Source: Clytia hemisphaerica
Lineage: Eukaryota > Cnidaria > Hydrozoa > Leptothecata > Clytiidae
Direction: 5' to 3'
DNA: 64,000 nt
Assembly (NCBI GenBank): GCA_902728285.1
Contig: CACVBU010001155.1
Coordinates: 14,093-78,092, forward strand
The position numbers and the translations under genes are program-made. Positions within the stretch are counted from its first letter, which is position 1. Each line of letters opens with the position of its first letter. The notes under the pieces are model-generated. The model made no database searches and was not told where the DNA came from. It was given only the letters and a program-made list of their open reading frames with translations. Shown piece by piece: positions 1-11,657 of this stretch.

Positions 1-590
1 AAAATTCTTTTTTTACAAAAATCTACTTGAGCCATTTTTTACCTACTTTCATGCAAAAAATTGGAAAAAAACAATGATCCAATATTTCACTAAGTCCAAA
101 AAACCCTTTTTTTAGCCGTTTTTCTGCTGAAATTTTTACCCAAAAAATGTTTTCCCAAAAATCGAGCACCGTCACATTTGAGGGTTTGTAGTCATGTATC
201 TTTGTGCAAAAAATCATAAAGAATGAAAGAGCCAATCTCGAGAAAAGATAATACCTGAGTAATTGATAATGTGCTTATAAAAAAATATAGAATTTGGCCA
301 GTTTTTCTATAAAAACACGCCAAGCAACCAAAATGATGGTACCCTACTTTCATGCAAAAAATCAATGATCCAATTTTCAAAGTCCAAGTCCAAAAAAAAA
401 CGTTTTTTAGCCGTTTTTTGGCCCAAATTTTTTTTTTCGAAAATCGGGCTCCGTTACGTTCAAGGATTTATAGTGACACATCTTTGTGCAAAAAATCAGA
501 AAAAACTAATGAGCCAATCTGGAGTAAAGTTGGTAACGAAAGGACAGAGGTTAATTTATAGGACCTCCACACCATCGGATGACCAAAAAT
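1..590 (+). repeat. Partial copy of the 470-bp tandem repeat family with its terminal module
   Basis: The stretch resembles the units at 2289-3665: the same order of a 'gagcc' segment, a 'caaaaaatca' segment, a 'tcgggctccgt' segment and a 'gagccaatct' segment. It closes at 540-572 with the terminal module 'ggttaatttataggacctcc', also present at 3625 and 58268. The copy runs off the left edge of the window. Frames open here by chance; I see no gene. Confidence 0.75.
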
Positions 591-1732
591 CAAGACGTTC
601 AAAGAAAAATTCTTTCCAGCAACAATACCACTACTAACATCAAACTGAACATGATTGCTAATTCAAAAAACCCTTTTATTTTATTCTTCCCTATCATAAA
701 TTATTCCATAAAGCTTTCCCTAACATTATATGTACATATTCGAAGCCAAATACAATGGTTTTTCTAAGCTTTCAAAGTACATTTAATATTCTAAACTGGA
801 TTTCACAAAACTATCATGATATGAAGACGGTTTGATAATAAATTTTCAAAAACTCACCTAAAGGAAACAGGGTATCCCCTGGAGGCCTTTTGGTATCTTG
901 ATAGTTTTCATCTCTCAGAAAGTAATTTCTAATTGGTGGTATAAACGCCATCGCCTAAAGGTAGAAAACAGTGTCAGGTTTAAAAGTGGCCATTTTAGTT
1001 TATAGCTAATGGCAAATAAACATTGTCTGATTTTTGAAATTTTCCAATAAAATTTGCTAAAAATAAAATGATGTAGAACATTCTAAAAAAGAGCTTAAAA
1101 TGAGAGTGCTTTGAAATGAACCTCAATTTCTACTGATTTAACTATTTGACAAATCGTTGACAAATCATTGAGTTTTAGAAGCACACAGTGTACCCAGAGT
1201 GTTAGGTGTGATGTATAACCTCTGTTCAACAAGTTTTCACTATTCAAATTTTACAAACGCCTGATTGCGAAAAATTCTTCGTTGCAGCTCGTTTTATCGT
1301 ATCCAAACAGATTCTCAAATACTATTAGCTTAACCTTAGCTACACACAGTGGGATACGACTGAAAATGATTCAGTTTTAAAATATGTTGATTTTTTTTGT
1401 TTTCGATAACGTCACTTACATGGAGAACAACATTCAAATAATCATTGGCTTTGATGTTATTCAAACCAACAACACCTTAAAGTACAAAAGAAATTATCAA
1501 TTCAACCGAACTGGTCAAAACTGTTACAGATCATTTTTCAGATTAACAAAAAATCAACAAAAACAACCAAACCAGACCAAACTGGTCCTGGCAGTTTGTT
1601 CGTGTTAAAAGGATGTCATCCGCTCAATCAAAGTCGGGCTTGGGACGACTCCAATTGTCAAAATAGACACTTTGAAATTGCTTAATTGACTTGAAGCTGC
1701 CTGTTGGTAAATTTACCGGCTATTTACCAGCC
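591..1732. other. Gene-free AT-rich stretch
   Basis: No ORF with recognisable features. Positions 1254-1322 share a segment (acaaacgcctgattgc ... ttttatcg) with 22677-22740, so a small dispersed repeat is present. Nothing else is recognisable. Confidence 0.5.
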
Positions 1733-4228
1733 CTTCTAATAGGGGGTCTAAAAATGACTTTTTTTGGAAATTTTGATGTTTAACCATATCTTTTAATCCC
1801 TGGGCGGCTACCAGAGACCCTTTTTTCGGAAAACCGCCCAAAAACGCTAAAAGTCAATTTTTTTGAAATTTTCCATTATGAATAGCTTTCTAGTGATGTG
1901 ATATCTTTTTTAAATCAGTTTTTCATGCTGATTCCGAATCTGAAATTCATTTTGTCATAGCTCTCACCCTTGGCCTAGTATAGGAGGCTGTTTTTTTTAC
2001 TAAAATCTTCGAATCCAGGGAAAATTGATAATTTGAAAATGTTTGAATTTGAATGAACTTTAAATGAACAAGTGATACTTTGATAGACCTACCTGGATTA
2101 TGCATTTAACACGTTTATAATTGATATCTACGTGACGTGACCATTAAACAATCATTCAGAACACACATAGTGACGATCTATTAAAATTAGTCGTTTGTTT
2201 CTTATAAAAAAACGTTTGGAAACCAAAATTTCATGCTCTTGAAATGTTCTTTCATATTCAAGACTTCGTGAGCAAAAAAACATCTCCAAAAAATTGAGTA
2301 ATTTGGCTAAGAACATTGATATATGTTTATTAATAGTGATTCTTATTGATAAAGATGCTTCTTTGAGCTGAAAAATTCGTTTTTATCAAAAGTCTGCTTG
2401 AGCCATCTTTTATCTACTTTCATACAAAAAATCAGAAAAAAAACAATGGTCCAATATTTCACTAAGTCCAAAAAACCCTTTTATGGCCGTTTTTTTAGCT
2501 GAACTATACCCCAAAATTTTTTTCTCCAAAAATCGGGCTCCGTCACATTCGAGGGTTTATAGTTATGCATCTTTATGCAAAAAAAATCGTAGAAAATGAA
2601 AGAGCCAATCAATCTAATACCTAAGTAATTGATAATGTGCTTATAAAAAAATATCAAATTTGGCCAGTTTTTCAATAAAAACATGCCAAACAACCAAAAT
2701 TTCCTGTCTAAACACTCGTGAGAAAAGAAAAACATCTATCTCATAAAAAAATTGAGTAATTTGACTAAGAACATTGATGTATGCTTATTAATAGTGATTC
2801 TTATAGATAAACATGCGTTTTTTGAGCCATCAAAATTTTTTTGCAAAAATCTGCTCAAGCCATCTTTTACCTATGATGGTACCCTACTTTCGTGCAAAAA
2901 ATCAGAAAAAATTAATGATCCAATTTTTCACAAAGTCCAAAAAACCCGTTTTTTAGCCGTTTTTTGGCCCAAATTTCCCCAAAAACATTTTTTTTTTTTT
3001 TCGAAAATCGGGCTCTGTCACATTCAAGGGTTTATAGTTATGCATCTTTGTGTAAAAAATCATAAAGAATGAAAGAGCCAATCTCGAGAAAAGCCAATAC
3101 CTAAGTAATTGATAATGTGCTTATAAAAAAATATCGAATTTGGCCAGTTTTTCTATAAAAACACGCCAAGCAAGCAACCCAAATTTCCTGACTAAACACA
3201 CATATTCTTCAAAAGTAAGCCCTCTTAAGCAGAAAAAACATCTATCTCATAAAAAAATTGAGTAATTTGACTAAGAACATCGATGTATGCTTATTAATAG
3301 CGATTCTTATAGATAAACATGCGTTTTTTGGGCCAACAAAATTTTTTTGCAAAAATCTGCTTGAACCATCTTATACCTATGATGGTACCCTACTTTTGTG
3401 CAAAAAATCAGAAAAAATTAATGATCCAATTTTTCACAAAGTCCAATAAACCCGTTTTTTTAGCCGTTTTTTGGCCCAAATTTGCCCCCCAAAATTTTTT
3501 TTCGAAAATCGGGCTCCGTCACATTTTGGGCATTGCCATTTTGCATCATTGTGCAAAAAATCAGAAAAAACTAATGAGCCAATCTCGAGAAAAGCTGGTA
3601 ACTAACGGACGGACAGACGGACAAAGGTTAATTTATAGGACCTCCACCGGGGTAGGTCCAAAAAACTACTTGTTTTAGATCAAGTTTTCATGCTGGTTTT
3701 AAATTTCAAATTAATTTCTGCATATCTCCTGCCACTGACCTGCTACGGGGCCGGCTACATGAGGTTCCTTATTCTGAAAATGTACTGAAATGAATATTTT
3801 TGAAGGAAATTCTTGTACTTGGATTCCATTTATCAAAACATCTGGTTATACATTCCTTGTTACAAAGAGTTTTGAGTACTTTATGCAATGATGCAACCCT
3901 ATGGAGGACTGAGCTGCTTTTAATTTGTCTGCTTAGAATATGATCCAACATGTAAAAATCAAATTGGTAAAAATATCTTGAGCTAGTAAACCTCTTCCAA
4001 ATGCAATGATAAAGATATCACATCACTAGAAAGCAATTCAAAATGGAAAATTTAAAAAAAATTGACTTTAAGCGGTTTTGGGCGGTTTTCCGAAAAAAGG
4101 GTCTCCGGTAGCCGCTCAGGGGTAAGAGATATGGAAAAACGGATTTCAAATTCGGAATCAGCATGAAAAATTAATTTAAAAAAGATGGTTAAATTCAAAA
4201 AGTGTAATTTTGGACCCCCCCTACTTCT
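1733..4228. mobile_element. Inverted-repeat-bounded composite repeat
   Basis: The arm at about 1733-1910 reappears inverted at about 4010-4228. Shared blocks include 'ggcggctaccagagaccc', 'cggaaaaccgccc' and 'tttctagtgatgtgatatct'. The outer ends also match (ctaataggggg against its inverse near 4215). The interior holds three tandem copies of the 470-bp unit. It looks like a foldback or non-autonomous DNA element that carries or acquired a tandem array. No transposase frame is visible. Confidence 0.6.
2289..3665 (+). repeat. Tandem array A: three units of about 457-506 bp
   Basis: Unit starts are recognisable at about 2289, 2746 and 3252 by the shared segment 'attgagtaatttg(g/a)ctaag', followed by 'gattcttat(t/a)gataaa' and a 'gagcc' stretch. 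The third unit ends in a short ACGG/ACAG microsatellite (3605-3624) and the module 'ggttaatttataggacctcc' plus 'accggggtaggtcc'. The same ending closes array B at 58305. No coding potential. Confidence 0.8.
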
Positions 4229-7200
4229 AACGTCTGATTTTCAGGTAATTAAAATTGCTTGCTGTGGTGTCATATATGTTTACATGGTTAGGAGATTCAA
4301 ACTCCTGAAAACTCAATAATAAGGGTGGAATATTCAATTACCTAGCCATCTCAAAAATCTTCCTAACTTGCCAGTAAAATGGACAGACGTACCTGGAATG
4401 TATGTGGAACCGTTGAGTGCACGGGAAACCTTTCCAGCAGTATCAAGAACCTTGATATGTTCCTTACTGAATGATGGTTGTAAGACATACTAGAAATACA
4501 ATAATGAATTGCAGTCAAATCTAGGGTAGAAATATCATAATCTAACTGCAATAAACCAGCCGAGGCTGGAAAGTCAGCCAATATAGCTAGATTATTAGTT
4601 GGATAGCTTGTAAAGAAGTTAAGTAGCTGCGATGGAAGGAAGGACTAGATGCACAAAGAATCAAGCGAAATTGGAAAATTTTAAGAGCTAAAAACCACAT
4701 TTTGCTTAAAAATGTTTGTCCAGGTTACTCAAAACTCCTAGTAGTTAGATTGAGTAGAAAATGAACATTCCGTATGTTAAGCATTTAAATTCAACTTTTA
4801 ACATTTTTGAAGATAAAGTAAAAATCTAGGGACAAATTACATATTACAAAATTTTAGATATGTCCTGTTATAAACCTGTACAAAGATTTTATCAAAAAAA
4901 TCAAATAGACGAATCATTTACATTTATAAATACAAGTAGTTTTCTTTTTGAATAATAGTTCATTAAATTTATGCCAGTAGCATGTTTACAATAACCAAGC
5001 AAAACAAAACAATATAATTTTTAAAATATGCATGATACAGTAATTATGCATGGCTGTATCATTGTTTTTATGCTGGAGTACATAATTATTCAGCATGGCT
5101 GCCTCTTTAAAAAAAGGTCTATACCTGACCAAATTCTAATAACACTTTGTCACAATTCTTCAGGTGCTCCTACTAGAAATTCACACTCTAGAAATTGTAA
5201 CTGGCTGCCATTAACAATTAAGCTAGTCACATACTTAGAAAAACACAATTTGCCTCAAAAACTTTGTGAAAAGTAGTTCAGTCTCTATGAAATTTCTAGT
5301 AAGGTAGGTTACCCTTTTATGGAGACCCCCTATTATGGACAAACCCTTCTAAAAGATTACAGTACACGTAGTGTTCATATTATATCATGATAATTTGTAT
5401 AAAAATTTTATTTTTTTATTTTCGATATAAAATAAGCAAAAAAGTAAAAATCAGACAGAAAATGTAGAGAAAAAAAATTGACATTATAAACTTTAAAATA
5501 ATGGACTTGTGGATCTGTATTGTCTTTTAACAGCATCAAAGTAATTTATTTGACTAATGATTGGTGATGAAATTATGGTAAAATAGTGTTTCAAGTGGGC
5601 GGGTCCACCCATTCTCTATAACATGGATGTTTGTTACCTATTATGAACAGGTGGGTGTTTCCAACCAAAAAAGCCCAAAACATGCGCCAAGGTCACAAAA
5701 CACAATCTGTATCCAGATGTGTGAACAATAAAAAAATAATATGTGATGGTCGTCATTTTATCCAGTGTTCTGGCGGCAATCAAATATATGTTTCGTTCGT
5801 GTCAAAAATCTTCATAAAATAGAGTCAGTCAGTCAGTCAGTCGGTCGGTAGTAAATCTAGTCAGGTTTTTAGGAAAATGGTTTCAAAGTTTAGTTTTTAA
5901 TATTTATTCGCTCGCTTGATGAAAAATTCTGACAATTTCCTGACTCCTCCAGCATTTTTGTCTGCCAAGCTGGTTGGATTGGTTGGCCGACGCAAACAGC
6001 CGGCGCGAGTAGCAGAACATATTTTTGATTGTCTCCCTCTGCTGTTGTTGTAGCCAAACAAGCCAGTGCAGTATGGATTCCACAAAATCTCGCGTCAAAG
6101 ATATTTTACCGTACAGCAAGCCTCACGCCAAGCAAAATTTCTTTTGTACCAACATTCAATTTTTAATAAGGGTGTAAGATGGGAAAAGAGGCGCATGCGC
6201 CAACATAATTAATAAATTGACGCAAGCGTAAGCGAGCAAAAGCAAATTTAGCCAAAATGAAAGCTAAAAATCAATGAATTATGGAGTTATTCACGCCGAG
6301 CTGGAATTATTACTTTACACCAACTGAAAACCAAACAATCTTTGTAAGTACCCTTAAACCAATGCGTCAAAAACGTTTCAGTTGCACGTTATAGTTTACA
6401 CGAAATCCATGCTGGCAAATACGTCCATCCAAGTCCAAAAACATGATTGCATCCTGTCTTTATCAAATTTAGACAGTAGCTGTACTTTTTTATACTTTAT
6501 CATATTCCAATAACATTATAACATGATCAATTCCACCTACAGCTAGAGGCAAACAGGAAAAATATGTTTATTTATTATGCAAAAAGCAGAAATTCTTAAA
6601 AATAACAAAAACTTGAGCAAATTGCTAAACCTTCAACAAATATAAAAAAGAATCCCCTTGATGAAAATCATGTGTTTGATTTGCCAAGTTTCAAAGTCAT
6701 TATAAAAAAGATATGACAGAAATTGAAGCTTGCAACATGCATTTTACTTCCTGCATTTACACTGAAAACACTGAGCCGTTTAAACCGCCATCTTGAAACA
6801 CCACATCTATGTTTTCTAAAAACAACACACGCTAAAAGTACACTAAAACGTAACCCGATCGGATATAAACTTTAGAAATCGGGGAAACGCGGCTTACGTA
6901 ATGAGCATATCGGGGTAACATGTTTTTTTCGATTTTGGTCTGATGATGATGGGGAAAAAGCCTATTTGAATAATCAGCTGTTGGCTGACTAATAAGTATA
7001 TTATTATATTATATATGTATATTAGTATTTAAAACTTTGTTTTACAGAAATCATTTGCCTGAATGATGTATATGATACTATACGAAATATAGCTGTTTTT
7101 AAATCAAAATTTTCATGTTTTCTTGGCTTGATGAATTTTCTCGGACTTGCTTTTATCCTTTAATGATTTAAAAGGAAAACAAATCTTTGTGAAAGAACAA

Positions 7201-8917
7201 GACTTCCTATTCAAACAAAGGCAGATTTAATTAGGAAATTTCTGATTATATACTAGCTTAAAAAGGATTATAGCATGGAAATAAAAGTATTAAATAATCG
7301 AATTTTATTTAATGAAGAAGAAGATAACTTATAACCTGACTCTGCAAATCTCTGCAATAACAAGAAAACAAAATTTCATGTGTGCTAAAATTATTCAAAA
7401 CAGAAAAAAACAAACCTTTATATCTTCCAGGGATGAATCAATAATTTCGTAATTATCCGGTAAACAGTAAAACTATAAAAAGGGTAAAACATTCTAAAAT
7501 TTATTCAATAAAAGTAGAAGATGAATCCTGTGACTTTAACTTTGTAGCAAATATTTGTTGATAGCAATACAGTAACAACAACAACTACCACAAAAACTAT
7601 GCATACTTTCCAAGATGAATGACAGAATAATGACATACTGAAGAATCCTGAGATGAGAAAATTATTTTAACAACATACCTTCAATGTGTGTAAATTTAAA
7701 TAAACATGATGTCCAATATGAACACTGTGTGTATAAGCATGAGAATTCTGACCTCTTCCTGAAACGTGGAAATTCTTTAAATTAAAAAAAGAATTTGACA
7801 TTTGGCTGTGTAACAATATAAAAAGTAAAACCTTGGTGAATTGGTGAATCTTTAAATTCTCCTGAACCAGGAGGCTTACAATTCACTTTACAAAGGAAGA
7901 AGTTTCTACAACCAAGGGAAAATTAATAAGAAAGAAATTTTTTCTCTCTTATAGTACTATGAATGAAAGATGCAATATCCTAGATTCTCTCTAGGTTAGA
8001 AGATGCAATAAAATCGAACCAGAGATTGGTCTTGAAAGACAAATATAAACTACCTTGAAAGTATTTTCCACAAACAAGACATGCATAAACATTGAGATGA
8101 GACAGAGAAACACAGCAGAGTTTCTCAAAATCAAAATCCAAAACAGTTCTGAAAATAGAAACTTCATTATTATTATTCATTATCAATAGTCACCATGTAG
8201 GTAAAGAGTGTAGTAGTGTACCTGCTCAAAAAACGTTGATTTGGCATGTTCAATGTTTTTCACTGACTGCCATTAAGTTTTTATGAGCATTAACAATTGT
8301 ATTGACTGTTAAATATGTACAAATTATTAACATAAATAATTTTACATTGACTGTAAATCAATTTTCTTGAAAACTAAAAGAATATATTGACAGTCAATAA
8401 AAACTGTTTGATCAATAAAATTTGCTGACAGAAAGTGATTTTAACATGTGCCTAATCATATATTTTTTTCAATTTGACTTTATCTTTAATCAACAAAATG
8501 ATTTCCTTTAAAACGTTCTTCAAATTGTATTGATTGTCTATGAAAACATACGATACATAAGATGGTATGTTTTCTTGTTTTATAAACAAAAAGATTGAAT
8601 AGATTGATTTCCGATTGGTCTAACTTACAATTTCTTATCTATGATGTAAAAAAATATTTCAGTAGATATTGTAAATTTACAAACAAAAACAACAGCCTTT
8701 ACCTGTTGATTGTATCAAGATATGGACAATGCCTGCTTTTCTCACTGTAATCAATCTCTGAAACAAAAACAATAAAAATACATTATTTATCTTTCCAGAT
8801 CATTTACTTGACATAAAAGCAACAATAATGCACTGTAAAACTTATAAATTAAATTATGAGAAAATAATCTGGCCCTTTTGAACCATTATATCATTTGTAC
8901 AGGCTGAGGCTTAATAA
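4229..8917. other. Gene-poor AT-rich region
   Basis: No convincing coding sequence. Positions 5030-5122 are a fragment related to the right half of the element at 8919-9096 (tgctggagt ... ggtctata). A TCAG/TCGG microsatellite lies at 5822-5850. A more GC- and CpG-rich patch at about 5890-6125 keeps two minus-strand frames open for 60-70 codons, but I recognise no domain and no clear splice sites there. Confidence 0.5.
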
Positions 8918-8918
8918 G

Positions 8919-9096
8919 TAGACCTTTTGATCGGTGTCACGTTGGGTAATTAAAAAATCCAGCATTAACACAAATACCTGCAATGACACATTAATGCATA
9001 ATGAGTGCGCACTAATTTTTTTCTTATCATTGTTTTGGTGCTGGAGTTTTTAATTATCCAACATGACATTGCACCTAGATGCTACAAAAAGGTCTA
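8919..9096. mobile_element. MITE-like palindromic element
   Basis: The two halves are inverted copies: 'tagaccttttgatcgg...gtcacgttgggtaatt' on the left against 'aattatccaacatgac ... aaaaaggtcta' on the right. The ends are TA, compatible with TA-targeting (Tc1/mariner-type) elements. It is about 178 bp with no coding capacity. A partial relative lies at 5030-5122. Confidence 0.65.
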
Positions 9097-9880
9097 TAGC
9101 CCGTAACATTCTCCCAAAGTCCGTCTTGGTAATATTGATAATACATTTTGGTCCATTGATTAGCAGGCTGACACACATTAATAATGTGTTCTTTTATTTT
9201 ATTTCAAGTTTCTAATTTTTATGTAATTGACTTGGAATTTGGAACTTTGCAACTCTTGTTATTGTTGTTGCAAACAAAATAGTATAACCCTAACTTTTCA
9301 CACAAAATTCACCAGAATTTACATAGACAAATTGGGACTTTGTACCCAATGTTGCATTTAAGCACTTAAAGCTAAAGTCCTGCAAAAGCCAGACAAAAAT
9401 CAGTTTTTTGAAGTTTGTAAAAAAACGCTATATAGAATATCTTTCAAATGCAGTATGTGAATAGAGCAGTAAAAAATACAACTTTTGTATTTTACCTTTT
9501 TTTGTGAAAATTCCACAAATGAAAATAAAGGAATAATAATAATTGAACACTATCCACTGATGATCTGTGACACTATTGTAAAGCTAGAATTGTTTCTTGT
9601 ACTCTTCGCTTGAGAAAATGATTGACAGATTAAAATTTTTTCAGTCGTGAGATAGTTTGTATTGTCAACCCAGACAAATTCTCAAACAGCATATGTTGTT
9701 TTTAAGGTTTTTTTTTCAAAATAGTAGAACTTTTCTGCGGCAGATCATTTTGATGGAAGTTGTTGGAATATTTTCAAGGTTCTTGACGGAAAATCCTTCG
9801 TTTGATTGTCCTTTGATGACATTTTCATTATTCATTTTGTTAGATCTGACAAATTAATGATTGTGAGTGCACTTTATAGT

Positions 9881-10209
9881 TAACGTAGTCGTCTAAGAAA
9901 ACAGCTATTATTTTTTAGAATCTTCCTTACAATCTAGTTTTCATATTTATAGAAACTAGATTGCTGACGTGTGGAAAAGAATTTCGGCATGACTGATCCT
10001 TTTGTTTCGATAATAACATCAAAGCGGGAATTAATTTTCTTCTCATTTCTTTCTTTCCTTTTTCTTTCTTATCAGTTCACGCTTTCCCTCACTACCTACA
10101 AAGCGTGGTTGGCTCAAGCAGTTAGATCGTCTGTCTCATGTGCATGGGGTTCCGAGTTCGATTCCAATGGATGTCCAATTTTTCAATTCTTGATTTTGTT
10201 TTTGTGATT
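9881..10209 (+). repeat. tRNA-like SINE-like repeat, copy 1
   Basis: This shares about 320 bp with 24612-24936 and, with an internal deletion, with 25742-25545 on the other strand. It begins 'taacgtagtcgtctaag' and includes a hairpin-forming 'aatctagttttcatattt' segment. A tRNA-like part at about 10105-10175 has an A box (TTGGCTCAAGCAG) and a B box (GAGTTCGATTC). The tail is 'ttgattttgtttttgtg'. The LTR retroelement inserted seven bases beyond this tail. Compared with copy 2, this one has more changes in the D arm. Confidence 0.7.
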
Positions 10210-10212
10210 GTG

Positions 10213-10216
10213 ACTG
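10213..10216. repeat. Target-site duplication (left)
   Basis: ACTG immediately before the LTR that starts at 10217, repeated at 19608-19611 directly after the other LTR. Four bases is within the usual range for LTR-element integrases. Confidence 0.9.
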
Positions 10217-10968
10217 TGTTGAAGGTCCACACCGCTTTCTTATGTCTTAGATGATCGGAATTACGAACGAACTGTAGGAAATGAGCACTGTCTTAAGGAC
10301 ATACTACTCCAAGTTATGTAAATAATATAACTTGTCAGTCCGAGTCGACCCAATTGAACTTACTTTCCTTAAACAAATTGAAGGATTTCTTGATCAACTA
10401 GGATTTCCAAACAGAGTAACTAAGGGACGCAGAAAAGGGAGATTCAATCGAACACTATGAATTGCACAGAACTAGTTAGAAATAAAAGTTCAAACGTTCA
10501 AACAGGAAATGGAGAAATTCTGAGTGCTAAATACGAATAATATTCTGAATTTAAGTGTACTTCCAGAAGGATCGGGACCACCCTAAGGGTGATCCCTAAT
10601 AAAATATAGATAAACACTTACATGTTTAAGATGCAAAAGTAATACCCAAAAGTAAGTGAGTAAGTAAGTCAGTTAATAAACGATATAAAGCGTATTTATA
10701 CGATTCAATGAATAATGATGATAATAACGATTATTGTTCTATAATTTGACTTTAATACAAAAGGCTACATAAAGATATAGGGGAATGGTGACTATAGTAA
10801 TCTTATACGTGAAAATGATGACAGCAATTATTTCTTAATAAAGCTACATCATCAATTTTGATTTGGAGTATTACATAACTTTGGGTTTTTTGGCATGGGG
10901 AGACTTATCTAGGAATAAAACCAAGGAAATATGGATTTTCAGGGGGAGGGTCGTCTAGGTTTACGACA
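10217..10968 (-). repeat. 3' LTR
   Basis: 752 bp, TG...CA ends on either strand. It is identical by eye to 18856-19607 except G at 10692 against A at 19331. That position sits next to the TATA-like motif and is the only sign of age. Confidence 0.95.
10693..10700 (-). promoter_or_regulatory. TATA-box-like motif in the 3' LTR
   Basis: On the minus strand the sequence reads TATAAATA, about 270 bp into the LTR. The matching motif in the 5' LTR, at 19332-19339, would drive the element and set the U3/R border some 25-30 bases further along. Confidence 0.45.
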
Positions 10969-11105
10969 CCTTGGGGGATAGAAAAAGTGATGTCCCCATC
11001 ACTGAATACACGGGAGTATTATGGATATGAATAAAACTCTAATACTATTTAACTAATGTATATATATATGTTCAAACCAAAAATCAATTCCATAACGTAC
11101 TGCAA
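10969..11105 (-). other. Segment between the small basic ORF and the 3' LTR
   Basis: A polypurine tract would be expected directly before the LTR. The minus strand instead ends '...tatcccccaagg' at 10969, so only a short purine run (AAGG) touches the LTR. Nothing else is recognisable. Confidence 0.5.
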
Positions 11106-11483
11106 TCATTGAATACTGTTTATATAATCCGTAATAGTACCAGTGATCCACATTGGCACTGGCTGTCCTTTTACTTTAAATACTCTTCGCTGCGCCTTAC
11201 ATGCCTTCTTAATGTTTTTACGTACAGTTCTTTTCTGTTTCGCGATTAACTTTCTCCTTCTTGATCGCTGACGTCGTTTTAATTGACTCAGTTCAGTTCC
11301 TTTTACTTCAATAGTTCTCGTAGTCGTCTCCGTTGTAGGTTGTATTTCATAATAATTAAAATTTTCTTCGACGTTAAACAAACAGATTCTCTCTGGCGAA
11401 TGGTTAATATCTTCTGGAGACAATGGCTCAATGTCGCTGAATGTTTCGTCTACATCGAACACGAATTCTTCAACCATCTCCAT
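11106..11483 (-). CDS. Small accessory protein with arginine-rich motif, in the LTR element
   Basis: 125 residues from an ATG in a strong context (purine at -3, G at +4). Residues 1-45 are acidic (several Asp/Glu clusters). Residues 69-103 are dense in Arg and Lys, starting KRRQRSRRRK at 69-78 and continuing as Lys/Arg-rich helix-like sequence. The C-terminal 20 residues are not basic. There is no zinc finger or membrane segment. Arginine-rich motifs of this kind bind RNA and act as nuclear localisation signals in lentiviral Tat and Rev and deltaretroviral Rex; a similar role is inference only. It lies between the env-like ORF and the 3' LTR, where complex retroviruses also place accessory genes. 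A splice acceptor candidate lies upstream at 11521-11520. I recognise no homologue. Confidence 0.7.
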   Translation of the reverse strand: MEMVEEFVFDVDETFSDIEPLSPEDINHSPERICLFNVEENFNYYEIQPTTETTTRTIEVKGTELSQLKRRQRSRRRKLIAKQKRTVRKNIKKACKAQRRVFKVKGQPVPMWITGTITDYINSIQ

Positions 11484-11519
11484 TGCGAATCGATTTAATA
11501 ACTAGATTGAGTTGTAAGA

Positions 11520-11521
11520 CT
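11520..11521 (-). promoter_or_regulatory. Candidate splice acceptor before the small basic ORF
   Basis: On the minus strand a pyrimidine-rich stretch (cctttctctttatat), a branch-like TTCTAAC and then AG at 11521-11520 lie 37 bases ahead of the ATG at 11483. The branch-to-AG spacing is short. This could pair with the leader donor at 17714. Confidence 0.35.
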
Positions 11522-11657
11522 AAATTTGTTAGAATATATAAAGAGAAAGGTGAAGCTTCATACGATAACGTGTTAATCATGATTAGTTGGTAGATAATAT
11601 GATAAGCTAACTTATGTGGTTGAATAGAATAGATTAAAATAGGTTACATATAGGATT

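Noticed and set aside
2289..3665. CRISPR-like array
   Set aside because: Units are about 470 bp with no short repeat/unique spacer pattern, and the DNA is from an animal genome.
5897..6119. Two overlapping minus frames in a CpG-richer patch
   Set aside because: No domain and no reliable splice sites or start; not enough to call an exon.
9881..10209. Functional tRNA-Met genes at the three tRNA-like sites
   Set aside because: Acceptor stems do not pair and anticodon stems are poor; repeats with tRNA-like cores instead.
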